Positions 41,501 to 50,814 of a stretch of 64,000 nt of DNA are shown here, piece after piece. Location of the stretch: contig OX637344.1 in assembly GCA_951799405.1 (NCBI GenBank), positions 5,084,001 through 5,148,000 of the forward strand, read 5' to 3'. The translations under genes and the position numbers were made by a program. The notes below the pieces were generated by a model. It made no database searches. It had not been told where the DNA came from and worked only from the letters and a program-made list of their open reading frames with translations. Position 1 is the stretch's first letter. Each line of letters begins with the position of its first letter. Origin of the DNA: Agapetus fuscipes (lineage: Eukaryota > Arthropoda > Insecta > Trichoptera > Glossosomatidae).

Positions 41501-41644
41501 CAATACCTTTTCAGGCCGAAATCGATAAGTACAGTTCGATATATAAGTACAGAATCGATGAGTCAGGACGAAATCGATGAGAACAGTACTTACCTAGGCT
41601 ATAAAACATTACATAAATCTCGCGTCCATTGCGTAAATCTAGAA

Positions 41645-41888
41645 TGTCCGGTCGATGGCTAAATTTGTAGAGTGTATGCATTTCATGCCGAGAACTCGGG
41701 TTCGAATCCCACCGAGGCTGTAAGAAATGATTCGCCGTTTCGGTGTTTATTTCAAGTCCAGAATGAAAAACTGGCTAGGTTTACTCATAATAAATGAGTA
41801 CCTGAGGGATCGGGAGCTGTAAAAAGGTTGGCGTAAGGCCACCCCTTTACCTGTAAGAATAAATAGCTTCGACTCGCCACATGCGACC
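41645..41888 (+). repeat. SINE-B, near full length
   Basis: TCCGGTCGATGGCTAAATTTG head (A box altered), B box GGTTCGAATCC, CACCGAGGCTGTAAGAAATG, CGTTTCGGTGTTTATTTC, GATCGGGAGCTG, GTTGGCGTAAGGCCACCCC, ending CGACTCGCCACATGCGACC. Confidence 0.85.
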
Positions 41889-41892
41889 TAAC

Positions 41893-42043
41893 CTAATCTA
41901 AGTTGCAAAAATATCTTACATTGGGAATTCACATTATATGCATTTTCACAAGCAGACACGTATGAGTTCGCGCTTAAGCATGCCGCATGTGGACTCACAA
42001 TATAAAAACCCAAATCTCAAATTAACCCATAAGTCAAGGAACA
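41893..42043 (-). repeat. RepA, internally deleted
   Basis: AATCTAAGTTGCAAAAATATC to AACCCAAATCTCAAATTAAC, then directly CCATAAGTCAAGGAAC; the ~95 bp between are absent. Confidence 0.78.
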
Positions 42044-42045
42044 TA

Positions 42046-42115
42046 CACAACGACCCCTTCGGAGAAAACGTGGCAAGAAGTAACACTTTATTTGTATCTT
42101 AGTATCGCTTATGGA
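42046..42115 (+). repeat. SINE-B, 3' end
   Basis: CGACCCCTTCGGAGAAAACG, TGGCAAGAAGTAACACTTTA, TTTGTATCTTAGTATCGC continues the SINE-B copy that stops at 41888. A RepA copy therefore sits inside SINE-B at this spot. Confidence 0.72.
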
Positions 42116-42163
42116 ATCCTAGAGAGTGATTAAGTTTAGATATATTTTATTGATTTATACAAT

Positions 42164-42388
42164 CGGCTGACCACCCATGCTGTAAAAATGGTTCACTTTG
42201 CCAATGTCACCCCTGTTTCAGGGAAGGACGGCAAGAGTTGCAGGGTGTATGTCCATATGAGATTTGGTTTTTATGTTGTAGGTTCACATGAGACATGTGC
42301 AAGCGCGAACTTGTACGTGTCTGGTTGTGAGAATGCATGTAATGTGAATCTCCAATGTAACATATCTTTGCAACTTAGATTAGATTAG
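42164..42388 (+). repeat. RepA, lacking its first bases
   Basis: CGGCTGACCACCCATGCTG, CAGGGAAGGACGGCAAGAG, GGTTCACATGAGACATGTG, TGTCTGGTTGTGAGAATGC to TTTGCAACTTAGATTAG. Same subfamily as 3073 and 62332 (GTCTGGTTGTGAGAATGCA). Confidence 0.88.
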
Positions 42389-42724
42389 AGTTGAGTTTAC
42401 GTAATGTTTTATACTAGGGACACAGCAGAGCTTATAAACGTGCTAGAGCGTAATATACTGATAGACACAGACAGTAAGTCCTGCTGCTTTGAACTAAAAC
42501 CACTTAGCAACTGTCCTAGTCTGAGCCCGGCGTAGCGGTAATTTAATATGCCTCTTCCCTATCTCTGATGAGCTCAGCGCCAACGCAGTCACCGACACAG
42601 TCACAGCCACAGGCGCGTCATCCTGACGTAGAGGTTGATTTAGTAGGCAAACCGAGCCGCGCCTGCGAGAGTGGAGGACACTGTGAACGCTATCCCCAGC
42701 GCCCGAGGTATCAAAATCCCTGTA

Positions 42725-43490
42725 CCCGAGATGGCAAAATATATTCTGTTCACCAGATGACAAAGCTCTTGTATCTCAGATGGCATAATATTGTCCACGA
42801 GATGGCAAAATATATTGTGTCTCTGATGAAGCTCTTCTATCTAAGATGCCATAATATTGTCCACGAGATGGCAAAATATATTGTGTCTCTGATGAAGCTC
42901 TTCTATCTGAGATGCCATAATATTGTCCACGAGATGGCAAAATATATTGTGTCTCTGATGAAGCTCTTCTATCTGAGATGCCATAATATTGTCCACGAGA
43001 TGGCAAAATATATTGTGTCTCTGATGAAGCTCTTCTATCTTAGATGCCATAATATTGTCCACGAGATGGCAAAATATATTGTGTCTCTGATGAAGCTCTT
43101 CTATCTGAGATGCCATAATATTGTCCACGACTCACGAGATGGCAAAATATATTGCACACCAGATGACAAAGAGCTTGTATGTGAGATGGCAAAATCTCTT
43201 GGACCTGAGATGTCAAAATACATTATCCCCAGACGACATATCTTTCTATCTGAGACGGCAAAATATTTTGTAGCCCAGATGACAAATCTGTTCTATCTGA
43301 GTGGCAAAATATTTTTTAGCCCGCATGACAAAGCTCGTCTATCTGAGATGCTGAAATATTTTTTGACCAAGATGACAAAACTATTCTATCTGAAATGGCT
43401 AAATATATTGTGATCCTGATGACAAAGTTCTTTTATTTGAGATGACAAAATATATTGCGCTTGAGACTGCAAAGCTCTTGCAACCGAAAA
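42725..43490 (+). repeat. 66-bp minisatellite plus degenerate flank
   Basis: Five 66-bp units begin (GATGGCAAAATATATTG) at 42801, 42867, 42933, 42999 and 43065, and the next is 73 bp away at 43138. Each holds two half-units, GAGATGGCAAAATATATTGT and CTGAGATGCCATAATATTGT. From 43140 to 43490 the same half-unit recurs in degraded form. Because 66 is a multiple of three, frames stay open on both strands: + 42568-43413 (281 residues, repeated EMAKYIVSLMKLFYLRCHNI) and minus 42841-43128. No codon bias or domain suggests a real protein. Confidence 0.9.
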
Positions 43491-43600
43491 GGTAAATCTG
43501 TTGTACTCGTGGTGGTACATTATTTTAAATAACTTCTCGCCGTTGATTTGAGGTTGTGAGAGGTACCAGTGACGCGTAGAATCTATTAGTAAGAGATGGC

Positions 43601-45405
43601 ATGCAATTTGTAACGGCAGGAACGGCAAAATCATTCTGGAGTTGGGTGCGTGATAAAAACGAAAGTCGCGGATCAACCACCCCAGGCATTAAAAACGCTG
43701 AGGGAATCTTGCTGTGGAACGAAAGTGATGTAAGGAAGAGATGGAATGAATATTTTAAAAATTTATATGGCCAGGGCGAAAGAGACTATTATGATGTTGA
43801 ATATAATGACAGCGTTGAAGAAATTGTGAAAAAGGATGTAATAATAAGTATAAATGATCTGAAGAATGGAAAAGCTGCTGGGAATGATGGTGTGAATGCT
43901 GAGATGATCAAATGTGCTGAGGAATGCATGGTTGAATGGATGTTTGAACTGTGCAAGATGTGTGTGAAAGAGAGTATAGTGCCGATGGACTGGAAAAAGG
44001 CGGTCATTGTTCCTATCTACAAAGGAAAAGGTGACAAAAAGGACTGCCAAAATTTCAGGCCCATCAGTCTTCTCAGTATAGCTGGTAAAGTATTGTGTAA
44101 GGTTCTCATAAAAAAAGTGAGACTGTCTACCGGTCATGAGGTTTCTGATTTCCAGACTGGCTTTATGCCAGGAAGAGGGTGTGTAGACCAGATCTTCACT
44201 CTCAGACAGGTTGTGGAAAAACATCGGGCTGTGGGTCGGAAGGTCTACACGGCTTTTGTGGATCTCGAGAAGGCTTTTGACTCGGTGGACAGAGGTATGA
44301 TGTGGAAAGTACTCCTAAAGTACGGTGTGAACGGCAAGCTTCTGAATGGGATACGCGCCATCTATGAAAATAGCTTGGCGTGTGTAAGAGTGGATGGTAA
44401 ATGTAGCGAATAGTTTGATGTTTACAAGGGAGTACGACAGGGGTGTGTAATGAGTCCGTGGTTATTTAACATAATCATGGACAATTGTATGAAAGAAGCA
44501 GAAATTTCTCATTATGGTGTGAAAGTGGGTGAGATGAAAGTTGGAGTTCTTCTCTATGCTGACGATGCCGTAGTGTTGGCTGATACAGCGTAGGAGCTCC
44601 AGATGATACTCACCAAAATGAATGATGTTTTTAGTAAGAACGGCTTAAAGTGAATGCCAGTAAGACGAAAGTATTAGTTTTGACAGGACTGAGGAATGCG
44701 AGGAAATTGAGATAAGATTGAATGAAACAAGAGTGGAGGTCGTGAAAGAATTTGATTATCTGGAAAGCAAGTTTGAGTCGAATGGGAAATTGACGAAAGA
44801 ATTGCAAAAGCGCGCTAGTAGAGGAAGAAGTGTAATGGGAACGATTGGAAGAATTGCAAGAAATAGGAAATTTACGAAGGATATGAGACTCGCGGTCCAC
44901 AACGGCATATTGGTTCCGACATTGATGTATGGAAGTGAGGCGTGGACAGTTAATGAATGTGAACTGAGTAAAGTATGTACGGTTGAAATGGCTTACCTGA
45001 GAGCAATGGCTGGAAAGACACTGAATGATAGAGTACGTAATGATTGGGTGATGAACGAGTGTGGTATAAAAGAGAATATGAGAATGAGAGTACAAAAAAG
45101 TACGATGAGATGGTTCGGACATCTCGAAAGAATGGATGATGAACGACTAACGAAGAAAGTGTACAAAGGAAATGTCAGAGGAAAGCGCGGAAGGGGAAGG
45201 CCGAGGAAAGAATGGTTAGACCAAATAGGTGAGATTGCGAAAGAATGGAACCTGCAGAGTGAGAATAAGAGAAGAGTATGTATGAAAAAGGTGATGAATA
45301 TTGAGGAAATGAAAGTGGTTTGTAAAGACAGAAAAAAGTGGAGGCGCATCTGCGGAGGTACCGGCCACCCCTAGTGGAACGGTAGCAGGATACAGTACAA
45401 TACAG
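43601..45405 (+). pseudogene. LINE-Y reverse transcriptase, longest copy, disabled
   Basis: This copy reaches further 5' than 14862. It includes the upstream fingers region (NGKAAGNDGVNAEMIKCAEE, WKKAVIVPIYKGKGDKKDC, NFRPISLLSIAGKVL), then GFMPGRGCVDQIF and VDLEKAFDSVDRGMM (motif A). The frame then stops at TAG 44411-44413, where the intact copy has Trp (SEWF). It continues past the stop with GVRQGCVMSPWLFN and LLYADDAVVL, then a second TAG (about 44591) and a 1-base frameshift near 44648. The C-terminal part is open again from 44718 to 45374, ending CGGTGHP and TAG. The endonuclease is absent. It is inserted in a degenerate minisatellite that resumes at 45425. Confidence 0.92.
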
Positions 45406-45424
45406 GTATTTCTGCATCTAGGAT

Positions 45425-45860
45425 GATAAAATCAATTTTATCCTAAAAGGCATAAACTTTTGTATTCAAGACAGCAGAGCCTCTTGAAAATCTTTTGTTC
45501 CCCAGATAGAAGAATTCTAGATTGAATTTCTTGAATACAAGATAGAAACTCCTGTTTTCCAAACAGCAGAACCTTATGTACCCCAGACAGAATCAACTCC
45601 ACTCTAGAGAGAATATACTGTATCCCAGATAGCAAAAACTCCTACAATGTAGATAGAATCCTTTGTCTCCCAGATAGAACCTCTTGTACCACAAATAGCA
45701 TCTCTTGTACCCCAGAAGGAATATATTATTCTACAGAAAAAAAAATCTTATCCATGATGATGATCCTGAATATCGTGTCCGTCAGATAGAATCTCCTATT
45801 CTTCAGATTGCAGAATATCTCGTATCAAAGACAGAAAGATCTCTTGTATCCCAGATGGCT
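45425..45860 (+). repeat. Degenerate minisatellite, continuation
   Basis: Repeated variants of TCTTGTACCCCAGATAGAA (for example 45660, 45685, 45705, 45845) at irregular spacings. The half-unit resembles the degraded end of the array at 43140-43490 (CTTGGACCTGAGATGTC), so a LINE-Y insertion probably divides one array. Confidence 0.6.
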
Positions 45861-46499
45861 GTAGAGAAGTGTTAGTAGCCCGTGACCGAACATGAGCAGC
45901 TCTCAGAATAAACAAAAACAAATTGTTTGTTCTTCTTCTCGCTCTGGAGGAGCAGGAGCGTTTGTTTACTTGTTCCCGAGAGCGTGTGTTTGCTTATTTC
46001 GAGAAAATTCCGCCGACGCAGGTTACGTTCGGTTCTCATGGAGCTCGTATACAAGTAAGCTTACAAGATAGTATATTATATTGTTACGAATGAATAAGTT
46101 CGTGTGGACGTGAGCCTAGGCATTCTGATTGGTGTGTGTGATGTCTCTGGTCTTCTCCATGTCGAACAATTCTAGTGGCAGTATCTACCATGTTCAAGAA
46201 CATGCAAGAATCGTCTCTGCAGTAAATACGAGCAAAGATTATTTGGGGCAGACAGAGTCGCTTTGACCATTGTAACACAAAGACCTGTAAACAGAGAATG
46301 ATGAGTGAATAGTACATTGTAAACTTTATTGTGAAAAAGAAATATTGTATAAATTTAAATTCAATTAAAAGAACCCCAAGTCAAATCATAACAATATGGT
46401 ACCCTGAGCAAGAGGACTGGAAGGAGTATGGTGAATCCTCGCAATGCAGGAGTGTGGGACTTGAAGACAAAGATTTTGAACAGATTTATTGCTCAAGGT
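45861..46499. other. No recognised feature
   Basis: The part near 45890-46040 is GC-moderate and has CGCTCTGGAGGAGCAGGAGC and ACTTGTTCCCGAGAGCGTG. An LTR fragment is possible but not supported. Confidence 0.3.
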
Positions 46500-46756
46500 G
46501 TCCAAGACTCTGAATCCAAGATTATCCTACTCTCTCGCCTGTCTATCGCCTTTGCTCTCCAGCCACGTATTTCTTCCTTCGCTGCATCTATGTTGTTACT
46601 ATTTATCCAATACTCAACCCTTTGTTACACATTTTTTCAGTCTTGCATGAACCATTCTTTCCACATGTCCAAACCATTGTACCACATTATTTTGTACCTT
46701 TACTTTCAAATCTATTTTCAACTGGCATTTCTCTTTCCCCCATTCATTCTTTAGAC

Positions 46757-47045
46757 CAGCGGTTGCCAAAGTGGTGGTCCGCGAGAAAATTTCGCTGGTC
46801 CGCAGAAAAATGTGGAATATACTTACTTCAATTACAATTTTTTTTATTATGGTTTATTAAAAAAGCTTTCATAACTTGGTTCCTATTAATAGTTTCATTT
46901 TATTAACTAGGTACATTTTATGTGTTCTTTGATCACAATTTTTTTTTATGAATATATTTAACACTTAAAAAATCATATTAGTGGTCCGCGGGATTTAAAT
47001 TATGAATTAACTGGTCCGTGAGGTCAACAAGTTTGGCGACCGCTG
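46757..47045. mobile_element. hAT-type MITE with perfect 8-bp target duplication
   Basis: A 289-bp element starts CAGCGGTTGCCAAAGTGG and ends TTTGGCGACCGCTG. It is flanked by CTTTAGAC on both sides (46749-46756 and 47046-47053). Subterminal TGGTCCGCG or CGGACC motifs occur near both ends. 8-bp duplication and CAG.GGTTGCC.AAA ends place it in hAT. No transposase; it depends on another element. Confidence 0.93.
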
Positions 47046-47087
47046 CTTTAGACTATCTCCTACAGTTTTCCTAGCATCTTCTAATGA

Positions 47088-47377
47088 GAGATAAAAAGTA
47101 AAAACAACTTTGTTTACGATTACTTTGAGTATATTTTATTTTAATTCCACAACCGGTTTCGCAAACATCCGTTCGCATCATCAGGTGGTTAAATTAATAC
47201 TATTAATACTAATAATATAGTATGAATTTAACCACCTGATGATGCTAGCGGATCTTTGCGAAAACGGTTTGTGGAATTAAAATAAAATATACTCAAAGTA
47301 ATCGTAAACAAAATTGTTTTCACTTTTTATCTTTTAAGATGAACGATTACAAAGTTAATTCCTCAACAATCAATAAA
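47088..47377. repeat. Palindromic mobile element with hammerhead-like cores and 12-bp target duplication
   Basis: ATCTTCTAATGA flanks the element on both sides (47076-47087 and 47378-47389). Arms 47088-47192 and 47227-47332 are inverted copies (AAAAAGTAAAAACAACTTTG against CAAAATTGTTTTCACTTTTT). The minus-strand core is CTGATGA (47178-47184), T, GCGAAC-GGAT-GTTTGC (6 bp with one G-U), GAAA (47157-47160), CCGG. The + strand core in the other arm (CTGATGA 47236-47242, GAAA 47260-47263) has a broken stem. About 45 bp beyond the right arm (GAACGATTACAAAG to CAATAAA) complete the unit. Confidence 0.85.
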
Positions 47378-47510
47378 ATCTTCTAATGAAGTTCATTTTC
47401 ACTGCCAATGCCTTAGCAATTCTACTGTCACTTATAGTCAATGCTTCACTTGAACACATCAGTGTTGGTAATAATATGCCATTGGATACCGCGATTCCCC
47501 CTCATTTTTT

Positions 47511-47839
47511 TATGCAATTTAAAATACTCTCCAAGCATATTACAATTACATACATATAGATGACTTCTTCTTCTTTTGGTGACACTTTTATCAAAGATCG
47601 ACGATCATCATAGCTATTTTGACCTTGGATCATGCAGCTCGAAACAGGGACTTGGTGCTTTTGTTGAAGTTTTACTTTAGTTGACTATACACTTGTATCA
47701 TGTGAACACAGCAACATAAGCCTGCGCGAACTTCTTGTGTTTGGCTACCCCGGAAATCATATACAACATTCAAACGACCTCAGTAACTTAAAAATGGTCT
47801 AAATACATCGTAAAGTGGCCTCTTCTGGCAGAACTTGGA
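47511..47839. other. No recognised feature
   Basis: No gene; the phrase GGTGACACTTTTATCAAAGATC is not matched elsewhere in the window. Confidence 0.3.
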
Positions 47840-48424
47840 TTCGGTGCGGTCTCACAATATTTACGACATAACAAAGTAACACAGAGAATACCAAAGTCAG
47901 TCTCAAAACAATAAAGCACCTCTACAACTCTCCCTACAAAATTTTGCAATACACGATGACTTCGTTGCTTCGGTAAATTTCTGACACGTTCAATTCTTTA
48001 TGCTCGGATACTACACTCCAAGTATAGAATTTTATGTACATACTCAGTCATAGCGTTTACTAAAAATGTGAGTAAGTGACAGCGCTCTCTAGGTTCGATA
48101 ATTTAGTTTCTATATATTTTATGTTTGAGTTCAAATTTAAAGCTGTATGCTTGTACGGTTTCGCGATATTTACGACATAAAAAAGTAACAAAGAGAATTT
48201 GAAATTCAGTCTCAGAATAGTAAAGCGTCTCTACGACTTTCTGTACAAAATTTGTGATAAGATATGACTTCGTTCTTTAGTAAAAGCTCCTACAAGTTTA
48301 CGCTTGAGTACTAAACTCCAAGTTTAAAATTCAATGTTGATACTCAACCATAGCGCCTACCAAATATGTATGGAAGTAAAACCCTTTCCCTAGGTGTGAT
48401 GATTTAGTATGTACCTATATATTT
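47840..48424 (+). repeat. Family E, two tandem ~300-bp units
   Basis: GTGCGGTCTCACAATATTTACG (47855) and GTACGGTTTCGCGATATTTACG (48155) start successive units about 300 bp apart. Each continues with AAAGTAACA.AGAGAAT, TCAGTCTCA.AA.A.TAAAGC, TACAAAATTT, GACTTCGTT, CTCCAAGTAT or CTCCAAGTTT, ACTCA.TCATAGCG or ACTCAACCATAGCG and a GGTTCGATAATTTAG or GGTGTGATGATTTAG end. A third start is found at 48958, after a SINE pair. Confidence 0.75.
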
Positions 48425-48605
48425 GAAGGACCGGTCCGCAGTCCAGTGGTAACACTCTGGACGCGTAAATGGAAGATTGTGGGTTCGAATCCCAGTGGAG
48501 CACAAAAGAAGTACCTATATATTTTAAATTTTTCTCTTCGCTGGGTTGAAAAATTCATATACCTTTACCAATGACCGGTCACCAAGGGTCCATCCAGTCT
48601 TACTC
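48425..48605 (+). repeat. SINE-C, 3' truncated
   Basis: GGACCGGTCCGCAGTCCAGTG head, ACACTCTGGACGCGTAAATG, B box GGTTCGAATCC, AGTGGAGCACAAAAGAAG, CTCTTCGCTGGGTTGAAAA, GACCGGTCACCAAGGGTCC, ending at the start of a SINE-B copy. Confidence 0.85.
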
Positions 48606-48607
48606 GT

Positions 48608-48930
48608 AAAAAGTCAGATCGATAGCTCAGTGGGTAGAATGCTTGCATTCCATGCCAAGAGCAAAGGCTTTATTCCCACAGAGGGTGAAAGAAATGATTT
48701 TCCGTTACGGCGTCTATTTCAAACCCAAAATAAATACCGGCAAGGTGTCTTCAGCTTTCACAAGAAATGAAAACCAAACCCCCACTTCAACTGAAAGGGG
48801 TTGGTGTGAGGCCGGCCCCCAATCCCGTAAAAATAAATAGGGACCAAATCACCACATGCGACTCCTTAAAGGATATCGCAGGCAAGAAGTTACACTGTAT
48901 GTGTAGCTTAGTTGCGTTGCGTTTGCATTG
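48608..48930 (+). repeat. SINE-B, full length
   Basis: TCAGATCGATAGCTCAGTG head with A box TAGCTCAGTGGG, TGCTTGCATTCCATGCC, a degraded B box (CTTTATTCCCACA), TTTCAAACCCAAAATAAATAC, CGGCAAGG, CCCCACTTCAACTGAAAG, GTAAAAATAAATAGG, CACCACATGCGACTCC, GTTACACTGTATGTGTAGC, TTAGTTGCGTTGCG. This is the best copy for defining both ends. Confidence 0.88.
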
Positions 48931-48939
48931 AGTTTAAAC

Positions 48940-48985
48940 GTAGTTGTACGTTTGCTTGTGCGGTTTCACGATATTTACGACTGGT
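48940..48985 (+). repeat. Family E, third unit start
   Basis: TTGTGCGGTTTCACGATATT and TACGACTGG match the unit starts at 47855 and 48155. The SINE-C/SINE-B pair interrupted this third unit. Confidence 0.6.
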
Positions 48986-48989
48986 TCCC

Positions 48990-49300
48990 GCCAGACGGGT
49001 TCCCCGGTCCTAGTAAATACTACGGCAGACATTACCGCCCCGCTACTACGGGGAGAGACCATAAATCTAAGCCCTATCATCCCTCCCCGGGATCTGGTTT
49101 ATTCAGCCTTTGTGTGCGCGCGAAACTTGAACGGGTCTTCACGTATTATATATTGATGTGATGTCATAATATCTAAAATTTGTTTTAATTATTATTGATT
49201 TCCTCTCGATCACTTTGTCGCCGGCGAATCGGGAACTTTGAGTCTTTGAACCTCTAGGCCTCAACAATAAAGTTTATTTATAGCTCAAGCAATGGCAGAT
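48990..49300. other. GC-moderate noncoding stretch
   Basis: Contains CCCGCCAGACGGGTTCCCCG and CCCCGGGATCTGG; two overlapping + frames (48928-49161, 48944-49156) read through it without family resemblance. Could be an old LTR or satellite piece. Confidence 0.3.
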
Positions 49301-49547
49301 CTAATCTAATCTAATCTTATCTAAGTTACATTGGAGATTCACATTACATGCATTATCACAACCAGACACGTACAAGTTCGCGCTTGCACATGCCTCATGT
49401 GAAACTACAACATAAAAACCAAATCTCTAATGGACATACACCCTGCAACTCTTGCCGTCCTTCCCTGAGACAGGGGTGACATTGGCAAAGTGAACCATTT
49501 TTACAGCATGGGTGGTCAACCGCATACCAACCTATAAGTCAAGGAAC
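49301..49547 (-). repeat. RepA at the 3' end of an inverted LINE-Y copy
   Basis: (TAATC)n tail, GGAGATTCACATTACATGC, CTGAGACAGGGGTGACATTG to CCTATAAGTCAAGGAACATA. The AT-rich LINE-Y untranslated region follows directly on the + strand side. Confidence 0.88.
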
Positions 49548-49712
49548 ATACACGACATAAATTACATTTTATACATCACTAAATAAAAATATCTTTGGAC
49601 AACAAACAGTAAACAAATTCCAATTTAATAAACCCTAGCCGCCAACATTACAGATCAACCGCCATTTCTTTCTGTCCTTACATACTTCTTTCATTTACTC
49701 CAGAGTCATCCA
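49548..49712 (-). pseudogene. LINE-Y, 3' terminal fragment
   Basis: In reverse: CTCTGGAGTAAATGAAAG, AAGTATGTAAGGACAGAAAG, AAATGGCGGTTGATCTGTAAT, GTTGGCGGCTAGGGTTTATT, then the AT-rich untranslated region into RepA. NVGG-ending subfamily, as at 16100 and 62220. Confidence 0.85.
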
Positions 49713-50137
49713 ACATTCCAGCAGATCACGTTAGAAAATTGTGTAGAGGAGTTTCAGTCTGTGGAAATATAAGTGGAGGAGTGCCCTACCAGAAGACAGC
49801 CTCCTGGCCTGAAAGACCTCTACGAAGGCACATCAAAAGCATTGAAGTGAATGGAAAATTTTCCCACCCACGACGTGGTCCAATAGCCAAAATATATAGT
49901 TCTTGAAAGTCATATGACCTGTTAATTTGCAATGGAAAAAAAAATGCACGTTAAGAGAGGATGTAAAAAAACAAAAAAAAATGACGCGAGATAAGTTCGC
50001 ATATTATAGAAGAAACACATGATTAAAAGACTATCGAAGTTACAGAGGGAATATGAAAGAAAAAGAGTTAAAGCAAAATCAAGAAGAGTATGCCTTGATC
50101 GGATATTGTAAATGTTGTATTGGTGATATTATTACCG
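49713..50137. other. No recognised feature
   Basis: No identifiable gene. A purine-rich stretch lies at 49935-50090. Confidence 0.3.
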
Positions 50138-50448
50138 GTCCGTAGTCCAGGTGGTAACACTTCGGACTCGTAACTGGAAGGTCGTGAGTTCGAATCCCGG
50201 CGGTGCACAAAAAATATACCATTTATATTTTAAAATTTGCTCTTCGCTGGGTTGAAAAATTCATTAACCTTTACCAAAGACCGGTCACCAAAAGGTTCAT
50301 CCAGCCTTAAAACAACTGGGTCTTGCTTGAGAATTGACGCTTTCTACAGCGACGACCAAGCTCGCAGAGGGCTCTTGAGGTGTGATACACACAAAAACAG
50401 CGCTCACCAAATAAATCATCCTAATTTTTTTTTTTTTTTTTTTTTTTA
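50138..50448 (+). repeat. SINE-C, full length
   Basis: ACCGGTCCGTAGTCCAGG, TAACACTTCGGACTCGTAAC, B box GTTCGAATCCC, GGCGGTGCACAAAAAATATAC, CTCTTCGCTGGGTTGAAAAA, GACCGGTCACCAAAAGG, TTGAGGTGTGATACACACAA, CAGCGCTCACCAAATAAATC, ending in a run of 22 T. Best copy of the family; the T run may include a Pol III stop. Confidence 0.92.
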
Positions 50449-50494
50449 ATTATTAAAAAGACTGACTGAGTGTACATACACTTAATGTTACTGT

Positions 50495-50580
50495 TACAGT
50501 GAATATGGAAGAAAGTGATGGATGTGAAAGAATTGAGAGAGGTATAAAAGGATAGAAAGAAATGGATGCAACTTATCATC
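50495..50580 (+). pseudogene. LINE-Y, 3' fragment
   Basis: GAAGAAAGTGATGGATGTG, GATAGAAAGAAATGGATGC and CTTATCATCC retain the MKKVMDVK...DRKKWM segment. The frame is interrupted. Confidence 0.6.
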
Positions 50581-50617
50581 CTGAAATTTATTTATTTATT
50601 AAACTGGCTACTAAACT

Positions 50618-50813
50618 ATAATCTAAGTCTAATCCCACAAAAAGACAAATGCTGTTTATAACAATATGTACCTACAAATTAAAATCCAAACCTCAAATTA
50701 ACATAAATTTTGCAACTTTTGCCGACCTTCCCTGAAAAAGGGGTGACATCGACAAGTCAACCATTTCTTACAGAATGGGCGGTCAGCTTCATACCAACCT
50801 AAAGTTAAGGAAA
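50618..50813 (-). repeat. RepA, internally deleted
   Basis: TATAATCTAAGTCTAATCCC, TACCTACAAATTAAAATCC, CCTGAAAAAGGGGTGACATC to CCTAAAGTTAAGGAAAC. Confidence 0.8.
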
Positions 50814-50814
50814 C

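Larger units (their letters stand above)
46500..47510 (-). pseudogene. LINE-Y fragment broken by two later insertions
   Basis: Three minus-strand pieces read as one LINE-Y C-terminus. 47390-47500 gives NGILLPTLMCSSEAL and the stretch to NFIRR. 47054-47087 gives RMLGKTVGDSL. 46500-46748 gives KNEWGKEKCQLK, VQWFGHVERM. They are separated by a palindromic element (47088-47377) and a hAT-type MITE (46757-47045). Removing both restores the reading order of the intact copy (YGSEAW, FLRSMIGKK, LRWFGHMERM). Point damage shows that the LINE is old. Confidence 0.82.

Noticed and set aside
42725..43138. CRISPR-like array
   Set aside because: The 66-bp units are contiguous with no unique spacers of constant length, and the setting is a eukaryotic genome.
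42568..43413. A 281-residue repetitive protein with repeats EMAKYIVSLMKLFYLRCHNI
   Set aside because: The frame is open because the minisatellite unit is 66 bp; the opposite strand is open as well, and the degraded part of the array outside is full of stops.
48428..48500. Functional tRNA genes at GGTTCGAATCC sites (for example 13098, 17650, 41070, 48480, 50180)
   Set aside because: All are heads of SINE-B or SINE-C with long conserved tRNA-unrelated bodies. A convincing cloverleaf and acceptor stem could not be drawn by eye.
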